Source: Pseudomonas graminis (lineage in GTDB: Bacteria; Pseudomonadota; Gammaproteobacteria; Pseudomonadales; Pseudomonadaceae). Taken from it: 64,000 nucleotides of DNA. The stretch's first letter is position 1. Each line of letters begins with the position of its first letter. The stretch covers positions 3,003,001 to 3,067,000 of the forward strand of contig NZ_CP053746.1 of the NCBI RefSeq assembly GCF_013201545.1. Reading direction: 5' to 3'. Of this stretch, positions 8,386-18,300 are shown one piece after another. The translations under genes and the position numbers were made by a program. The notes below the pieces were generated by a model. The model had not been told where the DNA came from, ran no database searches, and saw nothing but the letters and a program-made list of their open reading frames with translations.

Positions 8386-9720
8386 ATGGCCAGGGATCGG
8401 AAAGCGCAGTCGCTAACACGACGAACAGGGGATGGATCAAAAGCACTGCTGGCAATGCCTGAAGTGCCGGCAATCATTGATCCAAACGATCCTGAAGGCT
8501 TGGTTTCCACCGGTACCCAGGTCAATGATCTAGAGGTGCTGGTGCCGCTTTGGCCGTTTCCGGCCGGACCGGGGGATATCGACCGACTGGACCTGTTCTG
8601 GAGCGGTGTGACCAGTGATACACCCGTGGCCACTGCGAATTTTCCTGGACCGGTCGATCCCGCAACCTTTCCTTTCTCCTTGAAAGCCGACAAAAACATT
8701 CTGCAACCGGACGGCCAGTACCAGCTCTGGTACACGGTCACTACTGACGCGAATGACACTGCACCTTCCGAGCGTCGTACCGTCACCATCGACACCCGCC
8801 CGCCCAGCTATAACCAGCAGTTGATGCCCTTGTTGTTACCTGATGATCTGGTGGGCGGGGTGATCAACGAAGCGTACCTGGCCAGTCATGGCGATCAGGT
8901 AGAGCTGCGCCTGCCGAGCCCTGTGTATCTCGACGCGAAAGAAGGCGATGTCGTTGACCTTTACTGGTCACAGGACAACCCGCCAACGACATCGGTTGTG
9001 GCCAGCGTGACGGTGACCCAGGCGCAGATCGAGGCAGACGATATCCGCATCAGCCTGCCCGGCGACGCCGTGCGCGCACCGGACCGGGATGGCAATTTCT
9101 ACGCCACTTACAAAGTACGAGACCGTGCCGGCAACGAGACCGACTCGTTCTCCCGTGAAACGCCCGCTGCCGTTGCGCTGAAGCCGCTGCCGGGGGGCGA
9201 TCTCCCCGAGCCCGATTTTCCGGAAGCGGATATCTACGGCTACATCAACTGCAATAACGAGCCCTGGAATGGCATTACGGTACGGGTCACCTTCGTTCGT
9301 AACCTGTTCGAGTACCAGGACCAGATCACACTGTATTGGCAGGGCTATCACACGTTGAACGGCCACGATCCGATCGCGGGCACCGAGGGCGTATTTGCCA
9401 GAACGGTCAGCGTGAAGAACGTGACAGACGGTTATCTGGACATTTTGGTCGAGCCTTTCATTCCCCACATCGAACCCATCCTTGAAGGATCGGCGCTGGC
9501 CAGTTACCGGTTGACGAAAGTCGGCGGGCACTCGGGCGCGTCCTACGAGGGGCTAGTGAAGATCAATCGCACGTTGCCCAGCGGCGAGATCTGCGGCCCC
9601 GTGATGCAGGCTGTTCAGTCTGGCTCGCGCAGGGAGGGCGGGTGCAAGGCCTGTCGTCTGTTCACTCGATTCATCGCCCGCGTGTTGCAGACGCTCGGGC
9701 GTGGCGGCAAAGGGCAGTAA
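8386..9720 (+). CDS. Ig-like repeat protein of the four-member paralogous set (1)
   Basis: 444 residues, no signal peptide (basic start MARDRKAQSLTRR). It consists of three to four beta-rich modules, each with a strand-type motif such as DRLDLFWSG, DVVDLYWSQ or DQITLYWQG followed about 60 residues later by YxVxDxAGN or a similar strand; DRAGNETDSF is typical of bacterial Ig/cadherin-like folds. The C-terminus is unlike the rest: GEICGP, GGCKACRLF and a basic helix FIARVLQTLGRGGKGQ with clustered Cys. ATG 8386 has GAGGACAGG ahead. It probably forms an operon with the next gene (60-base gap). A cell-surface or matrix role is likely by fold; the export route is unknown. Confidence 0.75.
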   Translation: MARDRKAQSLTRRTGDGSKALLAMPEVPAIIDPNDPEGLVSTGTQVNDLEVLVPLWPFPAGPGDIDRLDLFWSGVTSDTPVATANFPGPVDPATFPFSLKADKNILQPDGQYQLWYTVTTDANDTAPSERRTVTIDTRPPSYNQQLMPLLLPDDLVGGVINEAYLASHGDQVELRLPSPVYLDAKEGDVVDLYWSQDNPPTTSVVASVTVTQAQIEADDIRISLPGDAVRAPDRDGNFYATYKVRDRAGNETDSFSRETPAAVALKPLPGGDLPEPDFPEADIYGYINCNNEPWNGITVRVTFVRNLFEYQDQITLYWQGYHTLNGHDPIAGTEGVFARTVSVKNVTDGYLDILVEPFIPHIEPILEGSALASYRLTKVGGHSGASYEGLVKINRTLPSGEICGPVMQAVQSGSRREGGCKACRLFTRFIARVLQTLGRGGKGQ

Positions 9721-9780
9721 CGCTGGAAACCCAAGACGCGCCAGGCGGGATAGGCGCGAGTCAACTCAAGGAGAAAAGAC

Positions 9781-11799
9781 ATGAGCAACTTATCAAGCAA
9801 GCAGACCCGTGTGCTGGCCAGTGCACTGGCGCGTGCCGTCAACCAGCAGGACCAGGCCAGTAAGAAACGCCTGTCTACACTAGCGAACCTGAGTGCGCCG
9901 ATTGCGCCGGTCTGGTGGGGCGGCGACCCTGCCTTCGCAGGCCTGGTGCCTCGGGATGAGCAGGAAAAGGACATGCCGATCAACATCCCCCAGTGGCCTA
10001 ACGGCGCAGGCCAGGGTGAGAACGACTACCTTCAGTTCGAGTGGAAACTGTCAACCTCGGGGACGTGGCAGAGTGCCCAGGGCGTGATCCCGATTGCAGG
10101 TCCATTGCAACCCGGTGACTTCCCCATGGAGCTGCAGTTGAGCAAATCCAACTTTGCTGTTCAAGGCACCTTCGACTTGCGCTACACCGTCACGAACGAG
10201 GCGGGCAATACCGCAGAATCGGATATTACCCAATTCATCATTGACAAGACTGCACCCAACTATGGTCAGGCGCCGGATGCGGCGACGTTTGTAGACCCTG
10301 TCGTCATCAGCGACGGCATCACACAGGATTACCTGGATGCCCATGGCGGGCTGGAGCTGGTCATCCCGGCCTATCAAGACGAACAGCCGGGCGATAACCT
10401 GGAGGTTTATGTTCATGAGGTCGGCACAAGCCCGACTAAGCCAGTGTTTACCGGGGTGATTGATTCGAGCCGGCAGATCATGGTACCGGCTGATGCCTTT
10501 TCCGGTTTGCTGGATGGCCTCATCTATGTGTCCTACCGACTGGTCGACAAGGTGGGTAACAAAGGCGCTCCCGCGGATAACGCGACAGCCGGCCTCTTTC
10601 TCAATCCGCTTCCGATTGCTCCACTGGCCGCACCCAGCGTGCCCAAAATCGTGGATGACAGCGTTCTGCAACTTGCCGACATTGATCTGGTAAATGTCGC
10701 CTTGGTTGAAATTGATCCGTACCCGAACGCGCTTGAAAACGACCTTCTCGTTCTCACTTGGGGCAGTGCGGCACTCAAGGTGACTCACAGGATCACGGAC
10801 CCTTTTGCGACGATCTTCCTCAATGTTCCCTACGAAACCATACTGAAGCCTGCCTATGGCACGGCGACCACGGTGCTGCCGACCCCGGTGAGCTACGTCG
10901 TCGAGCGTGGCGACAAAACGTTCGCCTCGGACACCGCCACCATCAATGTGGATTTCTTCGTCCCTGGACCCGTGAACCCGGATCGGCCGGATCCAGTAAA
11001 CCCCGACCTGCCAAGAGTCACGGTAAAGGGCGCGGTTTCTACAGTCCCTAACGTGCTGACGGATGTCGACGTCGGCGGCGACGTTACGGTAACGCTCAAG
11101 CTGTACGACCCTATCGGGACCGGCGAGGAGATGGTCCTGTTTTGGGGTGATTCCACGAAAGAGGTCGCCAGGCTCAGCCCTGTAGTGGGGACGGCGGGTG
11201 ATGACTACGATTTCGTTCTGGATTGGGACGCGATCAAGGACCTGCCCAGCAGCACGGCAGTGCCGGTGTTCTATACCGTTGGGCGTATTACTCCCCCCGG
11301 CAATATCGAGGCCTGCGTGCCGACTTTGGTAGATGTCAGCGCAGCGCTGCCGATCAAGCTCGCCAATCCCGAGTTTCCCCTCGCGGCCCGGGCGCCGGAC
11401 GGAACACCCATTCTCAACTGCAGTACGCACTTCGGCCCTGAACAGTTGGTTCGTGTGCGCATCCCTGCAAATCCAAACCTGCAGGGTGGTGAAACGCTTG
11501 ACTTCACTTGGCAGTGCTACACCGACAGAGCAGGGACACAACCGGCGGGCGCCGCGTCGACATTCTCGAAGACCATCACTGCGGAGCAGGTCGCTGACGG
11601 TTTTACATTCGATCAAGGGCCGTTTGATGAGTACGTCCTGCCAACCGGCTTGAACGGGTCGATCAGAGTGACGTATGTGTCTGTTACCACGCCGCCGATG
11701 CAGGGGGAGACGCTGATCAGAGCATCGGGTCTGAACGCAGCGGGCCAATGTCCGCCTAATACCCTTCGTGCATTTGGGGCGGGTGGATGCGGCTGTTAA
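9781..11799 (+). CDS. Ig-like repeat protein of the paralogous set (2)
   Basis: 672 residues, no signal peptide. Five to six modules with the same pattern as the upstream paralogue: long strands with NLEVYVHE, DLLVLTWGS, EMVLFWGDS and TLDFTWQCY, and YRLVDKVGN / YTVTNEAGN near module ends. A proline-rich linker (PGPVNPDRPDPVNPDLP) lies near residue 400. The very end is QCPPNTLRAFGAGGCGC, a Cys/Gly tail that parallels the Cys-rich end of the upstream gene. Start ATG 9781 follows AAGGAGAAAAGAC. The operon closes with the terminator at 11856. The function is not known; sequence and context suggest a surface or secreted adhesin-like protein. Confidence 0.75.
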   Translation: MSNLSSKQTRVLASALARAVNQQDQASKKRLSTLANLSAPIAPVWWGGDPAFAGLVPRDEQEKDMPINIPQWPNGAGQGENDYLQFEWKLSTSGTWQSAQGVIPIAGPLQPGDFPMELQLSKSNFAVQGTFDLRYTVTNEAGNTAESDITQFIIDKTAPNYGQAPDAATFVDPVVISDGITQDYLDAHGGLELVIPAYQDEQPGDNLEVYVHEVGTSPTKPVFTGVIDSSRQIMVPADAFSGLLDGLIYVSYRLVDKVGNKGAPADNATAGLFLNPLPIAPLAAPSVPKIVDDSVLQLADIDLVNVALVEIDPYPNALENDLLVLTWGSAALKVTHRITDPFATIFLNVPYETILKPAYGTATTVLPTPVSYVVERGDKTFASDTATINVDFFVPGPVNPDRPDPVNPDLPRVTVKGAVSTVPNVLTDVDVGGDVTVTLKLYDPIGTGEEMVLFWGDSTKEVARLSPVVGTAGDDYDFVLDWDAIKDLPSSTAVPVFYTVGRITPPGNIEACVPTLVDVSAALPIKLANPEFPLAARAPDGTPILNCSTHFGPEQLVRVRIPANPNLQGGETLDFTWQCYTDRAGTQPAGAASTFSKTITAEQVADGFTFDQGPFDEYVLPTGLNGSIRVTYVSVTTPPMQGETLIRASGLNAAGQCPPNTLRAFGAGGCGC

Positions 11800-11855
11800 G
11801 TGAGTGAGCTCAACTTGAGATCGAATGTACAGATTCTTTAGTTGGGGTGATAAAA

Positions 11856-11890
11856 GACAAGGCCGCGCTAAACGGCCTTGTCGTTTTCTC
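11856..11890 (+). terminator. Rho-independent terminator after the left Ig-like operon
   Basis: GACAAGGCCG (11856-11865) pairs perfectly with CGGCCTTGTC (11873-11882) around loop CGCTAAA, followed by GTTTTCTC. It separates the Ig-like operon from the autotransporter gene. Confidence 0.85.
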
Positions 11891-11935
11891 AGGCTTGTTT
11901 CCGCATTTTTACGATGAGCGGTAGTTAATGCTAAT

Positions 11936-11975
11936 TGTAGGAAACTACGCTCAATAGGTTAGGAAACGTCCTACA
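11936..11975 (+). promoter_or_regulatory. Repeated GTAGGAAAC / TTAGGAAAC sites upstream of the autotransporter
   Basis: GTAGGAAAC (11937-11945) and TTAGGAAAC (11959-11967) are direct repeats 22 bases apart. The second continues into GTCCTAC, forming TAGGA-N4-TCCTA (11960-11973). The outer hexamers TGTAGG and CCTACA are also palindromic. Such paired, helically phased sites are typical for NarL/LuxR-type response regulators (RcsB-like boxes). The distance to the autotransporter start is about 95 bases. The binding protein is unknown. Confidence 0.45.
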
Positions 11976-12069
11976 CGAATAACAATTTGAAGAATGTAGT
12001 CTTCGCGCCTTTGTCCTGCGGAGCTTCTCTCTACTCCGTGGGAATGGCGATATTCCCAAGGAGCTAGGC

Positions 12070-15000
12070 ATGGCTGCGTCGCGTTTCACACACTCTCGTT
12101 ATTTCAACCCCTCAACCTTTATTTCCCTCGCGCTGTGCATAAGCACCGCCGCCCAGGGCCGCACACTGTCGCCTGACGAATCTGCGGTGGTTAACCAGGG
12201 CGACACGCCCGAAGCCTGGACGTTGGCGCCCGGTTCCTCGCTGACGGTGAGCAGCGGCGCCCAAGCCCTGACGATTTTCGGCGGTGGCGCAGGTGCCGTG
12301 GTCAATTTCAATGAGGGCAGTTCAACCACAGGCATCAATCTCAGCGCAGCGGGCGCCGTGGCGAACGTCAACGGTGCCAGCGTTAATGCCGCCGGCAATT
12401 CGACCGCCTTGATGCTCGGCGACAGCCAGGCGGTCCTGACGAACGCTACCATTACCAGCGGCACCGGCCTCGGTCTCAGTGGTGCACAGTTTCAAGGCGG
12501 CACTGGCAGCGCGTTCCAGATCAATGGGGGCACCATCAGCGGTGGCGCGGGGGGCGCGACGCTTTCCTCCCGCAGTACGCTGGACGCAACGGGCGCCGTG
12601 ATCACCGGCACCGGCGCAAACAGCTACGGGGTCCGCGGTTTCGGCTCGGACATTTCCCTGCGCGGCAGTACCGTCACCGGCGGCTTGAACGGCCTCGTCT
12701 ATCGGGTGGATACGGCCAATGTGCGCCAGGGTACGGTCAATATCGAAGGCTCACATATAGAAGGTACCAACGGTGCCGCGATTCTGGTCAATGGCCAGGG
12801 CGGGGGGCTGGTCGCCAACTTCAATCTGCTCAATGGCACAACCCTTACCGGTGGCAACGGCAACGTTTTGGAAGTTACCAATACGGCGACGGCGAATGTG
12901 CTGCTGCAAAACAGTGAAGTGACCGGTAATTTCGGCCTCTCCAACGGCAGCATTGCCAACCTGACCTTCGATCAGGGCCGGTTGATCGGTAACGTTTCGG
13001 CGGATGCCACCAGCAGCGGCACCCTGGCCCTGAACAATAACTCGGCGCTCACGGGCGATGTCACCGGTATTGATACGGTTAGTCTGAATGCGAGTTCCAT
13101 TACCGGAAACGTGACCTCGGCCAGCAACGCCGGCGTGGTTTCGCTGGCTAACGGGTCAGTGCTGGAAGGCAACGTCAACAGCGACAACGTCAGCCTGGAT
13201 GCCAGTCAGATGAAGGGCGACATCACGTCGATGAGCAGTGCCGGCGTCGTATCGCTCGTCGGCAGTTCAGTGCTGGAAGGCAACGTCAACGGCGACAACA
13301 TCAGCCTGGATGCCAGTCAGATGATTGGCGACATCACGTCGACGAGCAGCGCAGGCGTAGTGTCCCTGGTAGCAGGCTCCGTACTGGAGGGTAATGTCAG
13401 CAGCGATAACGTCAGCCTGAACGCCAGTTCAATGAAGGGTGACATCACGTCGACCAGCAACACCGGCGTTGTATCGCTCATCGCAGGGTCCACTGTAGAA
13501 GGTCAGGTTATCGGTGACAACGTCAGTCTTGACGCCAGCTCGGTTGTCGGCGATGTCACTTCGGCCAGCGGAGCAGGTGCCGTCAAGCTGGTTCGCCGCT
13601 CTCTGGTGAGAGGCAACGTAAACAGCAACAACGTCAGTCTCGACGCCAGTTCAATAACGGGCAATGTCACGTCGACGGGCAATGCAGGCGTGGTGTCCCT
13701 GGTGGCAGGCTCCGTGCTGGAGGGTAATGTCGGCAGCGACAACGTCAGTCTCGACGCCAGTTCGATCGTCGGCAATGTCACGTCGACCGGCGGTGGAGGT
13801 GTGCTGAGGTTGCTGGGCGGCTCAACGCTGAAAGGCGATGTCAGCAGCAGTAATGTCAGCCTGGATGCCAGTTCGATGTTCGGCGATATCACCTCAGGTG
13901 GCGGGGTTGTTTCGCTGGCCAACAACTCGGTGTTCACCGGCAACTTGATCAATGTCGACAGCGCCACCCTCGCTGGTTCCTCCACCTGGGATATGGTGGG
14001 TTCCAATACCCTCAACTCCCTTGCGATGAATGACAGCACGGTGAGGTTTGGCGCAACCAACGCGTTCTACCAGCTCACCGTCGGCGCGCTGTCCGGCAAC
14101 GGCACCTTTGTCATGGACGCCGATTACCTCACCAACGAGCACGACCTGCTCAATGTGACCGGCTCTGCAACGGGCAGCCATACCTTGCTGATCGCAGGTT
14201 CCGGCGTCGACCCGACGTCACCACAGCCCTTGACCGTTGTTCAAACTGCAGGCGGTAACGCGACCTTTGCGCTGGCGGGCGACGGTGCGGTTGACGTGGG
14301 GACCTATTCCTATCAACTGACGTCGGCCAGCAATGGCGCAGGCGGAACCGACTGGTTTCTGGACCCGAATACCGCGACGATCAGCCCCGGCACACGCTCG
14401 GTGCTGGCGTTGTTCAACACGGCGCCGACGGTTTGGTACGGCGAGCTGACGTCGTTGCGCAGCCGCATGGGCGAACTGCGCTTCAACGGCGGCAAGTCCG
14501 GTGGCTGGGTGCGCACTTACGGGAACAAATACAACGTCGACGAAGCGTCGGGTGCGGGGTATCAGCAGACGCAGCAGGGCCTGTCCCTCGGCGCCGATGC
14601 TCCGTTGCCAGTCGGCGACGGGCAGTGGCTGGTGGGTGTACTGGCCGGGCACAGCAAGTCCGATCTTGATCTCAGTCGCGGTACGTCGGGCACGGTGAAG
14701 AGCTATTACGCCGGGGTGTATACCACCTGGCTGGATCAGGCCAGCGGTTACTATTTTGACGGCGTCCTCAAGTACAACCGCTTCCGTAACGACTCGAAAG
14801 TCAGCATGAGCGACGGCACGCGTTCCAAGGGCGACTATGACAACGCCGGCGTGGGCGGTTCGGTGGAATTTGGCCGGCACATCAAGCTCGATAACGGCTA
14901 CTTCGTCGAACCCTTCACGCAACTGTCCGCGGTCGTCATCGGCGGCAAGGACTACGATCTGGACAACGGCATGCAGGCCGAGGGCGACCGGACACGCTCG

Positions 15001-15294
15001 TTGCTGGGCAAAGTGGGTGTGACGGCCGGGCGCAACTTCACCCTGGACAGCGGCAGTGTCGTGCAGCCCTATGTGCGAGTGGCCGGTGCCCATGAGTTCG
15101 CCAAAAACAACGAAGTGCAGGTCAACAACAACGTCTTCAACAACGACCTGTCCGGCTCGCGAGGTGAGTTGGGGGCGGGTGTAGCGGTGGCGTTCTCCGA
15201 CAGCCTGCAGGTGCATGCTGATTTCGATTACTCCAACGGTGAGAGCATTGAACAGCCGTTCGGGGCGAATGTGGGGTTGCGGTATAGCTGGTGA
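12070..15294 (+). CDS. Autotransporter (type Va) with 37-residue repeats
   Basis: 1074 residues. Signal peptide at residues 1-31 (ends AAQG). The passenger is a Gly/Ser/Asn/Thr-rich beta-helix of pertactin type (GGTISGGAGGATLS, ITGTGANSYGVRG). Residues about 337-612 contain eight units of the type VSLDASSxxGDITSxxxAGVVSLxxGSVLEGNVxSDN: seven full 37-residue copies (111 bp each in DNA) and a shortened one. The C-terminal 270 residues form the autotransporter barrel (TAPTVWYGELTSLRSRMGEL to the terminal NVGLRYSW, ending in the aromatic residue needed by the Bam machinery). AAGGAG lies six bases before ATG 12070. It has its own leader and a likely response-regulator site. Probably an adhesin or autoaggregation protein; no protease triad is evident. 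Confidence 0.9.
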   Translation: MAASRFTHSRYFNPSTFISLALCISTAAQGRTLSPDESAVVNQGDTPEAWTLAPGSSLTVSSGAQALTIFGGGAGAVVNFNEGSSTTGINLSAAGAVANVNGASVNAAGNSTALMLGDSQAVLTNATITSGTGLGLSGAQFQGGTGSAFQINGGTISGGAGGATLSSRSTLDATGAVITGTGANSYGVRGFGSDISLRGSTVTGGLNGLVYRVDTANVRQGTVNIEGSHIEGTNGAAILVNGQGGGLVANFNLLNGTTLTGGNGNVLEVTNTATANVLLQNSEVTGNFGLSNGSIANLTFDQGRLIGNVSADATSSGTLALNNNSALTGDVTGIDTVSLNASSITGNVTSASNAGVVSLANGSVLEGNVNSDNVSLDASQMKGDITSMSSAGVVSLVGSSVLEGNVNGDNISLDASQMIGDITSTSSAGVVSLVAGSVLEGNVSSDNVSLNASSMKGDITSTSNTGVVSLIAGSTVEGQVIGDNVSLDASSVVGDVTSASGAGAVKLVRRSLVRGNVNSNNVSLDASSITGNVTSTGNAGVVSLVAGSVLEGNVGSDNVSLDASSIVGNVTSTGGGGVLRLLGGSTLKGDVSSSNVSLDASSMFGDITSGGGVVSLANNSVFTGNLINVDSATLAGSSTWDMVGSNTLNSLAMNDSTVRFGATNAFYQLTVGALSGNGTFVMDADYLTNEHDLLNVTGSATGSHTLLIAGSGVDPTSPQPLTVVQTAGGNATFALAGDGAVDVGTYSYQLTSASNGAGGTDWFLDPNTATISPGTRSVLALFNTAPTVWYGELTSLRSRMGELRFNGGKSGGWVRTYGNKYNVDEASGAGYQQTQQGLSLGADAPLPVGDGQWLVGVLAGHSKSDLDLSRGTSGTVKSYYAGVYTTWLDQASGYYFDGVLKYNRFRNDSKVSMSDGTRSKGDYDNAGVGGSVEFGRHIKLDNGYFVEPFTQLSAVVIGGKDYDLDNGMQAEGDRTRSLLGKVGVTAGRNFTLDSGSVVQPYVRVAGAHEFAKNNEVQVNNNVFNNDLSGSRGELGAGVAVAFSDSLQVHADFDYSNGESIEQPFGANVGLRYSW
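13078..13910 (+). repeat. 111-bp tandem repeats in the autotransporter passenger
   Basis: Units start at 13078, 13189, 13300, 13411, 13522, 13633, 13744 and 13855, exactly 111 bases apart, so copy number can change without a frameshift. The last unit is shortened in its second half. DNA identity between neighbours is high in the GTCAGCCTGGATGCCAGT segment and lower elsewhere. Confidence 0.85.
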
Positions 15295-15299
15295 TGTCC

Positions 15300-15341
15300 G
15301 AGGCACCTTGTATCACCGCGCTGTCCGATACAAGGTGCCTC
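15300..15341. terminator. Hairpin between converging autotransporter and giant Ig-like gene
   Basis: GAGGCACCTTGTAT (15300-15313) and ATACAAGGTGCCTC (15328-15341) form a perfect 14-bp stem with a 14-base loop in the 61-base gap between two converging genes. No long T-run follows on either strand, so it may stop or insulate transcription in both directions only partly. Confidence 0.6.
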
Positions 15342-15355
15342 AACCTCAAAACAGC

Positions 15356-18300
15356 TTACATCGCGTGTGTGTGCGCATAGCTACCGAAATTTTCAAACTT
15401 GATGTCGAACGCAAGCTCATCCGACGTCACCAGATTTTTTACCCAGTTTTTGTAAAGCCCAGCTCCATCAGTGGACCACGAGTAAAATCTGGCTTCGCCT
15501 TGCGGCCACCGATTACCGTATTGAGCATGGATTTCACGCAGCTCGCCAAGGCTTGGAATCCGCTTTCCATTTGCAGCCGCCAGTTTCAGCCCTGCCTTAT
15601 AAGTAGTGTTGCCCAGCAAATGTACAAGGATCACTCCGGAAACACTGACTGGATAGCTACCGGACCGACCCTGGCTGTCGCGAACGGTAATGGTTGCGTT
15701 GCCGTTGCTCTGGGAATAGATCGTGCCGTCTCCCGCAACCTTGACGATCGCTGAATTGCTCGAAGTGTAGGTGTACGGTGGAGCACCACTGCTGGGGGTT
15801 CTTCGTGAGGTCGAGTTGGCGGGCCAGCTCACCGGATCAACCGACAGATCTGCGGTTGGCCGATAAAGTTTGCTGCTCAGTGCAACGGTAGACGGGTCGA
15901 TGACCAAAGGCGGCACCGGCGATTCCACCGTAAACGTCCGGACGTTGGACTCCGGCTCATCCCCGTACCGCGCAACGGCCTTGATGCTGTGCCCGCCCAA
16001 CGCCAGCCCGCTGACAGACTGGGTCCATTCACCCGCGCCTGTGACCGATACCTTGCCCTTGGAGGTGGAATTGTCGAACACTTCAACCTGCTGATTCGCG
16101 GCCGCATTGCCCTTGACCGTCACCGCTGTCTCGGTGGTTTTGCCTCCATTGGAAATCTCCTTCTGGGAATCCCGCACGCTCGTCACGGTAGGCACGGTTG
16201 CGGCAAGCACATTAACCGTCCAGGGCGATGAAACCGGGTTGCTGGCATAGAGCGCCTTGGCCGTGAGGCTGTGGCTGCCACTGCCCAAGCCACTGACCTG
16301 CCGCGACCAGTCGCCGTTCGCGTTCACGTCGGCAGTGCCTTTGGAGGTCGCTCCATCATATATTTCCACCGACTGATTGATCGACGCCTTGCCCGACAGG
16401 GTCAGGGTATTGGCGAACGTCGAGCCATTGTTGGCCACCGGCGTGCCGTTGGGTTCCACCACCTGAGTGATGGTCGGGCTTACGACAGCCGTGACCGTGA
16501 ACGTACGCACCGGTGATTCCGGGTTATTTGCGTAATTGGCGCGGGCTTTCATGGCATGCGCCGCCACGCTCAGACCGGTCAGGCTGAGGGTCCATTGTCC
16601 GCCCGCGTTGGCCCTGACGGTGCCTCGCGATGTTGTGCCATCGAAAATTTCCACCTCCAGATTCGCGTTGGCACTGCCCGTCAGTACCACGTTGGTGTCC
16701 ACGGTGAACCCGTTGGGCGGGATTTCGACGTTTTTCGAGTCCTTGATGGAGGTGATCGTTGGGGTGACAGCGGCAATGATGGTGAAACTGCGTACCGCCG
16801 ATTCGGCGCCCGCGCCGTACATGGCCTTGGCCTTCATGGCATGGGGCGCCACGCTCAAGCCAGTCAACAGCAATGACCAGTTTCCGTTGGCGTCCGCCGT
16901 GGCCGTGCCCTTGACGGTCGCGCCGTCAAGGACCTGGACATTCAGACCCATACTCGCCCTACCGGTCAGAGTAACTTGAGTATCAGCGGTTGAGCCGTTG
17001 TCAGGAATTTCCTGGCCTTGAGAATCCTTGATGCTGGTGATCGTTGGTGCAACCGAGGCTGTGACGGTAAAAGTCCTTACCAGCGATTCTTGTCCGCTGC
17101 CATACAGTGCTTTGGCCTTCACGGCATGCGCCGCCACGCTCAGACCGGTCAGGCTGAGCGTCCATTCTCCGGCTGCGTTGGCCCTGACTTTGCCTTGCGA
17201 TAGTGCGCCATCGAAAATTTCCACCTCCAGATTTTCGCTGGCACTGCCTGTCAGCACTACGTCGGTTTCCACAGTGAACCCGTTGGGTGGGATCTCGACG
17301 TTATTCGAGTCCTTGATGCTGGTGATCGTTGGGGCGACGGAGGCAATGATGGTGAAACTACGTACCGCCGATTCGGCGCCCGCGCCGTACACGGCTTTGG
17401 CTTTCATGGCATGGGACGCCACGCTCAAGCCAGTCAACAGCAATGACCACGTTCCGTTGGCGTCCGCCGTGGCCGTGCCCTTGACGGTCGCGCCGTCAAG
17501 GACCTGGATATTCAGACCCCTACTCGCCGCACCGGTCAGGGTGACTTGAGTATCAGCGGTTGCTCCTTTGTCAGGAATTTCCTGGCCTTGAGAATCCTTG
17601 ATGCTGGTGATCGTTGGTGCAACCGAGGCTGTGACGGTAAAAGTCCGTACCAGCGATTCTTGTCCGCTGCCATACAGTGCTTTGGCCTTCACGGCATGCG
17701 CCGCCACGCTCAGACCGGTCAGGCTGAGTGTCCATTGGCCACCGGCGTCAGCCTTTGCCGTGCCTATGACAGTAGCGCCATCGAGTATCTGCACGTCGAA
17801 GTTCGCCGAAGCGGCGCCCCTCAGCGTAACACTGGTATCAACGGTGTAACCACGATCCGGTATATCTGCGTTATTTGAATCCTCCACGCTAGTAATGGTG
17901 GGTATGACGTTTTGTGCCACTGTAACTGTCCACACGATGGATTCAGGCTGAGAGCCATACAGCGCTTTGGCCTTGAAGGGATGCGAGGCCACTGTCAGTC
18001 CCGAAACGGTCAACGACCAGGTGCCCGCGCTGTTGGTGCGCGCCGTGCCTTTGGAGGCGTTGCCGTCAAACAGTTCGATCTGCTGATCGGGACTGCCCTG
18101 GCCGGTGATCGTGACACTGGTTTCGACGGTGGTGCCGCCGTTGCTGACAGGTCCGCTGGAGTCAACCACCTGAGTGATGGTCGGTGTCAGGTTGGCTAGC
18201 ACTTCAAACCGGCGGGGCTGTGAAACCAGGCCGCTGCCGTCCAGGGCATGGGCAGTCACGCTGTAGTTTTTTATCTGCAATCCCGACAGGTTGGTGTTCC

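Noticed and set aside
10051..11748. 565-codon frame antisense to the second Ig-like gene
   Set aside because: No motif, and the plus-strand gene has a good ribosome site, paralogues and a terminator.
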